From contig JAHEWK010000006.1 of the NCBI GenBank assembly GCA_020740775.1, positions 2,604,001 to 2,668,000 on the forward strand: a stretch of 64,000 nt of DNA, given 5' to 3'. This DNA comes from Ilyonectria destructans. Its lineage: Eukaryota > Ascomycota > Sordariomycetes > Hypocreales > Nectriaceae. Shown piece by piece: positions 12,709 to 21,674 of the stretch. Position 1 is the stretch's first letter. Each line of letters opens with the position of its first letter. The translations under genes and the position numbers were made by a program. The notes beneath the pieces are model-generated. The model made no database searches. It saw only the letters and a list, made by a program, of their open reading frames with translations, and was not told the origin of the DNA.

Positions 12709-12794
12709 GTATGTGCCCTCTCCTCGATGCTCTGGCTGCTGGACGCTCAGAGACCACCAAACCACCGCAAAACACAATGCTAACCCCCTCCCAG
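12709..12794 (+). other. Candidate 5'-leader intron of INO1
   Basis: Donor GTATGT is at 12709, a TGCTAAC branch site at about 12777 and acceptor CAG ends at 12794, giving an 86-bp intron in the form used by other genes here. All ATG triplets I can find between about 12600 and the INO1 start fall inside it, so splicing would clear the leader of upstream starts. It is predicted from sequence only. Confidence 0.55.
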
Positions 12795-12934
12795 GATCCA
12801 CCACCCGTTCGCAGGAGCCCGCTGCTCTCCCTCTGGAGGTATAGCGGACTCGATCTTTGAACAGTAAAGATCTCAATTGCTCTGAACCCATACTGCACTC
12901 CACCAACTTCCCACGAAAAGCCATAATCGTCAAA

Positions 12935-14614
12935 ATGGCTCCTCACGCGGAAGTCGGCATGGGCTCCTCGAACGGGGCGGCTTACACCAACGGCCAAGGT
13001 TCCTCGGCTCCCCAGGACCTTTTCACCGTCAACTCCCCCAACGTCACCTACACCGATGCGGAAATCCAATCCAAGTACACTTACCGCACCACCAAGGTTG
13101 AGACTACTTCCGAAGGCAAGTATGTTGCTACTCCCCAGGAGACCCTCTACGACTTCAAGGTCGACCGCAAGGTCCCCAAGGTCGGTATGATGTTGGTCGG
13201 CTGGGGTGGTAACAACGGTACCACTGTCACCGCCGGTATTCTCGCCAACCGCCGTCAGCTCGCCTGGGAGACAAAGGAAGGTCCCCAGGAGGCCAACTAC
13301 TACGGCTCCGTTGTCATGGGCTCGACCCTCAAGCTCGGCACTGATGCCAAGACTAACCGGGAGGTCAACATCCCCTTCCACAACATCTTGCCCATGGTCC
13401 ACCCCAATGACCTCGTCATTGGTGGCTGGGACATTAGCAAGATGAACCTGTCCCAGGCCATGGACCGCGCTCAGGTCCTCGAGCCGGCTCTCAAGGCCCA
13501 GGTCAAGAAGGAGATGGCCGAGATGGTTCCTCTGCCCTCGGTCTACTACCCCGACTTCATTGCTGCCAACCAAGAAGATCGTGCCGACAACGTCCTCGAG
13601 GGCTCCAAGGCCTCGATGGCTCACGTTGAGAAGCTTCGCCAGGACATCCGCGACTTCAAGGCCAAGAACAACCTCGACAAGATCATCGTCATGTGGACTG
13701 CCAACACTGAGCGATACGCCGACTTGATTGATGGCGTCAACGACACCGCCGACAACCTTCTCAAGTCCATTGAGCAGGGCCACGAGGAGGTGGCTCCCTC
13801 TACCGTCTTCGCCGTCGCCTGTATCCTCGAGAAGACCCCCTTCATCAACGGCTCTCCCCAGAACACCTTTGTTCCTGGTGCCATTGAGCTGGCCGAGCGC
13901 CACAACGCCTTCATCGGCGGTGACGACTTCAAGTCCGGCCAGACCAAGATGAAGTCTGCTCTCGTCGACTTCCTCATCAACGCCGGTATCAAGTTGACTT
14001 CCATTGCCAGCTACAACCATCTTGGCAACAACGACGGCAAGAACCTGAGCTCCCAGAAGCAGTTCCGCTCCAAGGAGATCTCAAAGTCCAACGTCGTTGA
14101 CGACATGGTCGAGGCCAACCACGTCCTCTACAAGAAGGGCGAGCACCCTGATCACTGCGTTGTCATCAAGTACATGCCTTCTGTCGCCGACAACAAGCGT
14201 GCTCTTGATGAGTACTACGCCGAGATTTTCCTCGGTGGCCACCAGACCATCTCGTAAGTTGATCTGATCATTCTGCACAGAATTCCTAGCTAACCAGCCA
14301 CCAGCATGTTCAACATCTGCGAGGACTCTCTCCTGGCCTCGCCTTTGATCATTGATCTGGTTGTCATCGCTGAGATGATGTCTCGTATCCAGTGGAAGTC
14401 CGCTTCTACCGATGGTGCTGCCACCACCGAGTACAAGAACTTCCACAGCGTCCTGAGTGTCCTGAGCTACATGCTCAAGGCTCCCTTGACCCCTCCCGGC
14501 ACTCCTGTCGTTAACGCTCTCGCCAAGCAACGTGCCGCTCTGACCAACATCTTCCGCGCCTGTGTTGGTCTGCAGCCCGAGTCTGATATGACTCTGGAGC
14601 ACAAGCTATTCTAA
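12935..14614 (+). CDS. INO1: Inositol-3-phosphate synthase
   Basis: Exons 12935-14253 and 14305-14614 encode 542 residues, close to the usual fungal length (yeast 533). The 51-bp intron has donor GTAAGT and acceptor CAG. The start chosen is the first ATG of the frame (context CAAAATGGCT) and the first downstream of the candidate leader intron. The enzyme converts glucose-6-phosphate to inositol-3-phosphate with NAD, the first step of de novo inositol synthesis, in the cytosol. The NAD-binding motif GWGGNNGTT is at residues 89-97, and the family segments [27 protein letters not shown] and [16 protein letters not shown] are intact. Codon use is strongly C-ending, as in highly expressed genes. 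It stands alone in a wide region, with the 6.1-kb gap upstream. The identification is firm. Confidence 0.97.
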
Positions 14615-15556
14615 GCACAAGACGCTCTGTTTAGTTGGCAATATGCCGTAAAATGCGATTGCGTTAAACAAAGGAGGAGGAGGACTTTACGACATCATTT
14701 ACCAGCCGAGGAAACAATTAAAAAGGGAAAAAACATTTGAAAATAAAATTAAAAAAGAAGGAAGGGAGACAATTATCTACATAGTCATAGGATCTGAATT
14801 GATTATGTCCCACCTCCTCACCACATATGACCCCCAACCTCTCGGTGCCAGTAAGTTTTGACTATTGTGTAGATATAACGAAACCCCAAGTAAAGGCTAT
14901 GAAGTAACACTATAGAGGTGACTTCAAATGTCATAATCACAGTATGATACAATTCTGCCAAGGCAGCACAGCAACGTCCCAACGTGGCATCTTTCTGGGG
15001 CCCTGCGTTTTCACAGACTACAACCGTATCTAGATCATAATAATTAGCATGCTCCCTAAACGTTAGGGAAGATAATTGCTTATTTCCTAAGGTTCTGCCT
15101 CACCGAAGTTTCCTTGACCTTTAGTACGCAGTGTGGCGATGCCACAGGATCTGGAGTTATAACGGTTGCCCACTGCCCCATCGAGATCATAGCCGGGAAT
15201 TTATCGAACTGACATAAGTGTTTGTATTGAATTACGAGTCACGATAGAAACCTACGTGAATAAATTCCCAGGTTTTGTTTCCATCTCAACGCGTAGTTGT
15301 TTTAATGTTCGCCACTTCAACACAGGGCTGTTTTATCGTGATTTATCTCTTTCACCACGGGGTTATTTCAACATGATTTGTCTCCACTTCAACACGGGGG
15401 TTTTCAACCTCACTCCTCCTATTCGATGAACACCACCTTGGCGCGTCGACTGTAGCGGCGTCGGAGCTCGGAGCTGGCTTGGATCTGGCTCTCTGCTAGC
15501 CCAGCTTCTTCTCCTCCCTCGGACTCAGTCGCCGCAGAAATAATAGAACTATGGTC
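14615..15556. other. AT-richer intergenic region downstream of INO1
   Basis: This holds the INO1 3' end and then non-coding sequence visibly richer in A and T than the flanks. Between about 15311 and 15410 there are three imperfect copies of a unit built around CACTTCAACACGGGG, spaced about 40 bp apart. No intact gene was seen. The base composition and repeats fit an old accessory or transposon-derived stretch, but no terminal repeats were found to prove it. Confidence 0.5.
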
Positions 15557-17492
15557 CTACAGTAACTTTGCCGTTGGGTCTTCTACTAGATCTTCCACCG
15601 AATCTTCTACCGAATCTTCTACTGAATCTTCCACCGAAGACTGGGCGGGTTGGTCGTCGGCTGGCGCTATCAAAGCCTCGACCTTCATCTCTAGCTCCTC
15701 GATACGTTCGAGGAGTTCGACGTCCCGCTGTTCACGCTTCGCTAAGGCTCAGAGCAATTTAGTAATGCCAGGCAAGGTCAGAATGAATAGAGTTCCTGTC
15801 CTCATCGACCAGGCTCTCTATGAAGTCTTCACCACATGATAGTCCTAGGATTGTATTCTCAATGTGGCGATGCTTTTCGAAGAGAGCGACACGGAGATGC
15901 TGATAATATCGTGCGCACGGCTCTGGACTGCGAGATCAAGTTTGACAAGGTATAAATGGCCCTCCGCCGAAAACATGAAATGCGTCGTGTTTTCTGCTGA
16001 TCTATTTGGGGATATAAGCGACCAGAGTGTTTTAGTGGATGTGTCTGAGTTGTCATATTCATTCTTTGAAACTTCCAGCTCAATCTGTTTCGTCATCGGC
16101 AGTTAAAGAAGCACAGCGTCAGTTAATGTTGCATGACAAAACACACCTTTAGTTTGCAATTTCGATTAAATTTGAGACGTTCGCATAAAAAAAGCAACAT
16201 GTGTTCATCTCATTTCCCCGATTTAGCAGCACAAACGACCACACTTTGCTCCTAGGCGAAATGGCGAGCCTGTGGATCTCAGAGGTCTAAGGAGATTAGG
16301 TATATATCCAAGAGATTAGCATCAACCGGGTCGCCACCGTAAAGGTCGAATATGTAGCACTGGGTGCGTGGCCGTTGTTTTTTAGTTCTATTACAAGGTT
16401 TAAGCCATTGACGTTAGGTTCCGTGCCTGAAACTTACTTCCCGTCGTAGAGGCAATGAGGTTTCCATCTGTTACACTCATGCTCTTCCAGACATCGTTGT
16501 CTAGCAGGAGTGAGCACTCGTCCGCTATAGTCAAATCGTTTACTTAGTTGTACAAAGATTGCGATGTTAAAAGCGTTAGTTTAATGTCGGTTCAAAAGAC
16601 CACGAGTTCTCCATCTGGAGAGATCTCGCAGCCTTTCAGGCTTTCTGTGTGGATATGCGCCACGCATCAACTGCATGAGCAGAGTCAGTCAATCGTCGGT
16701 GTTGATGCTGGATGCAAAATGAACGTCTTCACCTAATCAAACGACCCCTCTATTAAAATGACGAGCCACCCCCTGACAAAAGTCGGGGGGGCGGTTGTAG
16801 CTCATTATAGGATGGTTTCAAACAACTTCACCTTGACTTGGGATGAATCAGTTCTGTCGTTAGGGTCAGGTCTAAAGACTAATGTCTCGAGGTAGGTCAA
16901 CATATAGCTAACTATCTGCAGCTCTTTGAGACTTCCTTGACGTGCTGTTGCGATAAGCCGTGGATGTCGAGCTAAGATTACGGAGTGAGCTCGGGCGCGG
17001 GAGAAGTTTCCAGCACACAGAAAGAAGAGATCAATACCATCTGCCTCAATTCTTTAGCTGCGGTTCTGCTGGTAGGACTCCACACCCGCTTTGCCTTCTC
17101 GACTTAGAGTATTTAGCTCCCAAGATGGGGCCATAGAAATGACGTCTAGCGACGTAGATCCGAAACACTCTGCCAAAGGAGCCGCCTCCAGATTCTACTA
17201 GGTCCTCTAAAAAAGGCAACCGATAGTTCTCGGGATTATGTACCGTGATCTCCATCCTCTTCTGGAACACGACTAGTCAGAACCATACCTGCTTGCCCAA
17301 GACCCAGTCCGCTGTAATGCAGCCGTTGTCAAATAGTTCCAAGAATTCCCTTCGATACGCTAGAAGGGGGTCAAAACTCTTCCCCTCTCCAAACATGACT
17401 GGCCATGGATCTTGAATCACAAGCCTGTAGACGAACAATCTTGTTACTTCGATTAGGCAAGGTGCGATAACCAGGACAGCCAGTAACTTATG
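15557..17492 (-). pseudogene. Decayed fungal kinase-like gene with propeller-like C-terminal part
   Basis: There is no single intact frame, but the minus strand gives a run of protein-like pieces in the right order. Around 17280-17490 comes a segment of the type that precedes fungal kinase-like domains (HKLLAVLVIAP..., then DPWPVMFGEGKSF). At 17080-17260 comes LPFLEDLVESGGGSFGRVF, which resembles a glycine-rich kinase P-loop. Near 16800-17030 is another protein-like stretch of about 80 codons with no family I recognise. Further on are GCEISPDGELVVF (about 16620), AISPRSKVWSFVLL (about 16250) and FSAEGHLYLVKLDL (about 15970), which look like beta-propeller blades. The last frame ends in an acidic SVED repeat before a stop at 15557. 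In-frame stops lie between the pieces. Some gaps could be introns, so a functional multi-exon gene is not fully excluded, and the pieces may come from two genes. Confidence 0.5.
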
Positions 17493-17997
17493 GAGCTATC
17501 TATCGGTTATCTGCTTGACAAGGTCATTACCAGTAATCTCTAGTTATTGCAGTCTAATGTGTCCAGGTTGTCTGGGCGGCAGGAAGTTGCAGAAAGTTGC
17601 GGCAGAACATCTGGCTGTAGAATTGCCTCAGGAGAACCTAGCGGTCAATGGCTTTGAGGCTTGCATGCCCAGCACCAGCACTGCCCACCCGAAGGCGTTA
17701 CCAGCTCTACGAAAAGAGTGCATGTGTCATTACATGGCTCAACTTATTTTGAGTTAAAACTCAATTATATGTGGAATTTTTGCGTTATGCCACCAAGGTG
17801 CATTTTGTGAGTCCCGCCTTGGTAGGTTTATAAACGCCGTCTGGCAGGACTTAAATGATGCAGCGCCGGCCAGAGTGTGATTCTCTTACAACCACCGGCC
17901 ATTTCTATCATCTTTTTCAGCCCCCTCAGACTCGATTCCCTTCGAATGCCCTTTGCTTCATCGCGTCACCACCTTCTGAAATTCTGAAACAGCAACC
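17493..17997 (+). promoter_or_regulatory. Promoter region of the orphan membrane protein, with TATA box
   Basis: A good TATA element (TATAAA at 17829-17834, within TTTATAAAC) sits 164 bp upstream of the next start codon, on the same strand. A CT-rich stretch (about 17920-17960) follows it. Clear TATA boxes are uncommon elsewhere in this window, so this gene is likely to be regulated rather than constitutive (inference). Confidence 0.5.
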
Positions 17998-18627
17998 ATG
18001 GATCTTATAGCAAGCGCATTTGAGCGTCTTGGCGCAATTTGTACCTTCTTTGTCACAGACCCGATCGAATTCGGCATCATTACTATGTGTTATGTCATGA
18101 TATATGGGCTTCCTCCTCTAGTGTATTACAACTACATGTTCTATGCTCGTATAGAGGAATTTGCCCACAAATTCGGTTTCGCGGATGCACCTAGGCCTCG
18201 TCAGCGGAATGTGCAGAGGAACAACAACGAGATTGAGGCGGACCAGCCGGATGATCGATTCACAGAGAATGGATTCCGTCAGATTTTCAGGACATGGTAC
18301 GGCCCGGTCTTTTACGGCTGCCTCGTGAACTTCTACCACCGAGGGAGTATGGATGCAGACCTAGCATCGGTGTTGCTAGGCAGCCTGCCTCTTCTGATCC
18401 CCTTGCGGGTGTACGTTGACTATCGCCGAAGCTCCCTTTTTGGACTGTTCTTGTGGGTGGGCGTTGGGCGTAGGACCGCCCACTGGATGCTATCACAAAT
18501 TTTAGAGTGGGTAGTGAGCTGGTCGAGTCTCGCCCACGATGTGTACAACCATCACAGTGAAACTCGTGTCGAAGATCGCGTTGTTTTTTTGTTGGAACTG
18601 TGGGCAATCTTCATGCGGTTACGATGA
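17998..18627 (+). CDS. Hypothetical multi-pass membrane protein
   Basis: This is a single-exon frame of 209 residues with a good start context (CAACCATGG). I do not recognise a family. The sequence shows an N-terminal hydrophobic segment (about residues 22-48, IITMCYVMIYGLPPLVYY), a polar Asn/Arg-rich loop (about 65-85), then hydrophobic segments near 122-140 and 148-175 and a hydrophobic C-terminus (VVFLLELWAIF). It is therefore probably a small integral membrane protein with three or four spans. It lies beside a decayed kinase-like gene and a surface protein in the least conserved part of the window. The TATA box and intact frame favour a real gene, but lineage-restricted status is a guess. 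Confidence 0.6.
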   Translation: MDLIASAFERLGAICTFFVTDPIEFGIITMCYVMIYGLPPLVYYNYMFYARIEEFAHKFGFADAPRPRQRNVQRNNNEIEADQPDDRFTENGFRQIFRTWYGPVFYGCLVNFYHRGSMDADLASVLLGSLPLLIPLRVYVDYRRSSLFGLFLWVGVGRRTAHWMLSQILEWVVSWSSLAHDVYNHHSETRVEDRVVFLLELWAIFMRLR

Positions 18628-19050
18628 TGAGAGAAACTTTCGTGGAGGGTTGTCGGAAAATCTTGCATTGAGACGGCATCGATACAGCTTGGTTGCTCGA
18701 AAAGTGACATCGAGTATACCGAAGAGTCGAGCAAATAAGGGGGGGGAACGGAGGCGCAGGTTGTGAAGTCAAGTTAGCACACCATGCGTCGGTGAAGAGT
18801 TCATTCGCATAAATAAATCACTTCTTTAGCAGAGCGTTTTGCCTTGAAGGGTATCTAAACATATTTCAATCAGGAATCTACGAAAATCTTGAATCATCAC
18901 ATTGCTCGCAATGCGATAGGGAACAAAAAGCCTTGCCCGTCTCGTCCTTCGGCTACTCTTCAAACGCGTGTATGCCAGGCCGATTATATCCTCAGGACAG
19001 CCATCTAGACTCAGTCCCCTCCAGTCTCTACCAAAAAAAATCGCCACGCA
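18628..19050. other. Convergent 3' region
   Basis: This is the 423-bp spacer between the stops of the orphan membrane protein and the minus-strand surface protein. Apart from a short G-run near 18740, no feature stands out. Confidence 0.5.
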
Positions 19051-19928
19051 TCAAGGTGCCTCGTATAATCCACCAGGACCTTGTGTACGGGGCTCACCTT
19101 GTGGAGGATGAATCCAATCTGCGCCCGCCAGCTCAGGCTTGTTGTCCTCGGGTGGAACTTGCTGGCCCTGTGTATATTGACCACTGGGATCTCGTTTTCG
19201 GAGGAAGTACTTCCAGATCAGGAATCCCAAACCACCAAGCGCCAGGACTCCGCCCAGGGTAGCGCCGACGGCGATGCCAGCAACAGCTCCGGTTGACAGT
19301 CCCGAGTCAGACTTTGAATCGGAGGTTGATTCTGAGCCCGATGTTGAGGTTTTTGTCGATGAGTCTGTTGTCGTCGTGTCAGGTTCTGGAGTCGGTTTCC
19401 CAGTGCCTACATTCGTTAATACAGTCGTTGCAGTCGATGCAGTCGATGCAGTCGTCGTTTCTGAGGTAGGTACGGTGACATTGAAGTAGTGGCAGGTGAT
19501 ATCAATCGTATTGGTTCCGCCCCCGTACAGGGCCAGGTAGAATATGGCGCTTTCGCCGTCCGCAACGTCCGTCGAGAAGCCATTGAAGCTCACCGTCCAT
19601 ATCAGGCTTGTAGATCTTGTGTCCACTGTATTTCCGGTTAGCTCAGTCGTGAGAATGAGTCCCATGGTGCTATCAGTTCCCTACCTAGAAGTCTATCAAA
19701 GAAGGATGACGAGTCTCCTGCGCCGGGATACTCTTGCCACAGGAGGAGGTCCATGGTTTCGAGGTCCGAACTCCATTGTATGTCAATTTTCTCTCCGACC
19801 TCATAAGTTGGATTGTCGCGGTAATTTCCTGCAGGGCCGGGGCCGGGAGGCTGGGAGAAAGAACTCTCCGGTCGCACAGTCGGGATGAAGGCGGCGAGGG
19901 AGAGGCCGAGCAGCAGGAGGGAATACAT
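19051..19928 (-). CDS. Signal-peptide, Ser/Thr-rich, single-TM surface protein
   Basis: Exons 19732-19928 and 19051-19669 give 271 residues. The 62-bp intron (donor GTATCC, acceptor TAG) is needed because the two frames differ; joining gives ...LLLWQ-DTMGLILTTE.... A signal peptide covers about residues 1-20 (MYSLLLLGLSLAAFIPTVRP). The ectodomain has an Ig-like or lectin-like beta pattern (KIDIQWSS, SLIWTVSFNGF) followed by a Ser/Thr-rich stalk likely to be O-glycosylated. One transmembrane helix lies at about 193-220, then a KRD stop-transfer and a short Pro/Gln-rich tail. This Mid2/Wsc-like topology is common in filamentous ascomycetes. A plasma-membrane sensor or cell-wall-linked role is possible, but no specific family is recognised. 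Confidence 0.75.
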
Positions 19929-21674
19929 GACGAGTTCGAGATGGGGCGGGAAGCTAGCTTCGATCGTATTCGATCCGCGTAAACGGGAGTGTTGTTCAAG
20001 ACATGAAAGATGAAACCCGGGCAGGAATCCAGGAACGCCCCCTCGGGCTGGGGGATTCTCGTCCCTTGTATCCGAACACCTTAGTGCTTCGTCCAGGGCC
20101 TGTCGTCTGGGCTATAGCGATATGCCGGGCACATCCATCCTAGACTCTGTATTTCTATAATAAGACTACTGAAACAGGAATGACAGGATTGATCGGTGGC
20201 TGTCCATGGCAGGGAGTGGCAGCGCCACGATGCCAGCCTTCTTTAAGTGGTCCTAAGCGGCTCTCCGGCGGGACGGCCAAGGCTGATGGTTAATTTGACA
20301 GTAAGCCGTAGTCAATAAGTAAGGATTAGGGGTATCCACTGCTTCCAATGAAAATCACAGATGCTAAGCCTTTGCCAGGCCGGGATACTACGTAGTACGT
20401 CGCGTGCTAGAGTGCGATGTCCCCATGTCCTCAGCTCGTTCTGTTAGTCCCGCAAACTTGGAATAGAACTGGGTCAGCCACAGGTAATTCGGCAATCTGC
20501 TACCATCGTTGGCTTGGGAAAACTCGGTCAAGATATGGTAGTTCAATGTTAACCACCTTGCCATAACATGACGTTGCAAGTCCGGCACGAGTTCCTCTGT
20601 TTTAGTTGGGTTCAACCCAATTTAATTACTGGTTGGAGACGGGCATCATGGCGTGACATGGCTGTGCATGCTAGCACAGCGTTATCTCCTCCCACTGGCT
20701 TGCCGGCAGGTCCAGGATGCAGAGCACAGCCTGCCAATGGAGCCTAATTTTGGTCGAGTCCTGACCCGGAATAAGCATAAACAAGCAGACCCAGATGAGA
20801 CGGAGCCTAACTTGAAATTAGACCATGTAGGTGATTGACCAGGTTCTTGACGGGTGTGGGGGTACTGTTGATTGTAAGCTTACCAATAGGGTTACTGTTG
20901 CGAGTTGAGACGGCCAGCATCGCAACCTCATTGGACTCAATACGAGTGGTGAAGTCTTGGCGTTCGATAACTTGTGTGGAAAGCCAGACCCCTTGCCAGC
21001 TCTCCATTCACTTTCTAGCAACTGGTCACCATCCAGAGTCACCTTGTTACTTGTCATTCAATCCTTCCGTCACCGGCTAGGTAGGTACAGTATCAGTGCG
21101 CAACTCAGTATATTGCTTTAGATCATGACTGTATGCATTACACTGTAGTGCTACTGATATCGATGAGGCGAGTTTTCCCACAAACCCTCTGTTACATCAG
21201 TTGACACCAGTCCTGGTCCGTTTAGCCCCCAACCGGCAGACAGACACCTACATCAGGTCTGGCATCCTACCTCAAGCAACCCTAAAGAGAAAGAAGAAGA
21301 AAATGAAAGAGAGATGAAACACTCAAATTCGAGTAATGAACAGTTAATTCCCCTCTCTTCAGAAATGGGTTATTGTGAGTTGTGGCGTTGAGAGCCAAGG
21401 GTGCGCCGCATTTGTGGAGGCGCCTCCGCCTATCCCGTCGCCATTTACGCGGGGTGATGCGTCGCGCTCGCGCATCACCAAAATCGCGTGTCGCGTCAAG
21501 CTGGCTCCACACACCACTTAAACCTCCAGCCAAAACCACCCGCATCAATTCTCCAATTCTACATCCACAACACACACCTCTCAAACCCAACCATTTATTG
21601 ATTAATCGTTCTTCCCCTTGATATACCCGCTGTTTTACATATTCCCAATCATTTTTCATCCATTGCAGCTCACC
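19929..21674. other. Divergent intergenic region upstream of MRC1
   Basis: This 1.75-kb region separates the surface-protein start (minus) from the MRC1 start (plus). The first 1.4 kb shows no recognised gene. The last 250 bp hold a cluster of CGCG-containing elements (listed separately) and a CT/AT-rich leader. Confidence 0.5.
21453..21496 (+). promoter_or_regulatory. MBF-like CGCG cluster with a palindrome upstream of MRC1
   Basis: GGTGATGCG/CGCATCACC forms a perfect 9-bp inverted repeat at 21453-21479 with CGCG in its loop. Two TCGCGT words (ACGCGA on the other strand) follow at 21484-21489 and 21491-21496. They lie about 180-220 bp before the MRC1 ATG. ACGCG-type sites are bound by the G1/S factor MBF in yeasts, where mrc1 of fission yeast is a known target, so cell-cycle control is a reasonable inference. 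Confidence 0.55.

Larger units (their letters stand above)
6793..12934. other. 6.1-kb head-to-head intergenic region between the LIM gene and INO1
   Basis: This is the largest gap in the window and holds the promoters of two divergent genes. I see no open frame with recognisable protein features. The frames present are short, overlap on both strands and lack family motifs. It contains a hairpin cluster at 8081-8182, scattered GGAGTAC/GTACTCC words (for example near 7803, 8155 and 11421) and the INO1 leader with a candidate intron at 12709-12794. No CATGTG-type inositol element was found by eye close to INO1. A non-coding RNA gene cannot be excluded. Confidence 0.55.

Noticed and set aside
12181..12783. 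200-codon plus-strand frame in the INO1 leader
   Set aside because: Ser/Pro-rich composition of a CT-rich leader, interrupted by the candidate leader intron, with no recognisable domain.
12635..14020. 461-codon open frame antisense to INO1
   Set aside because: It mirrors the strongly C-ending codon use of INO1. The translation is Val/Gly/Leu/Asp-rich with no motif, and the sense strand is a clear conserved enzyme.
15560..15760. Transposase C-terminus (SVED-repeat frame)
   Set aside because: The coiled-coil and acidic repeat could end many proteins. No DDE motifs or terminal inverted repeats were found nearby, so I placed it with the decayed kinase-like gene instead.
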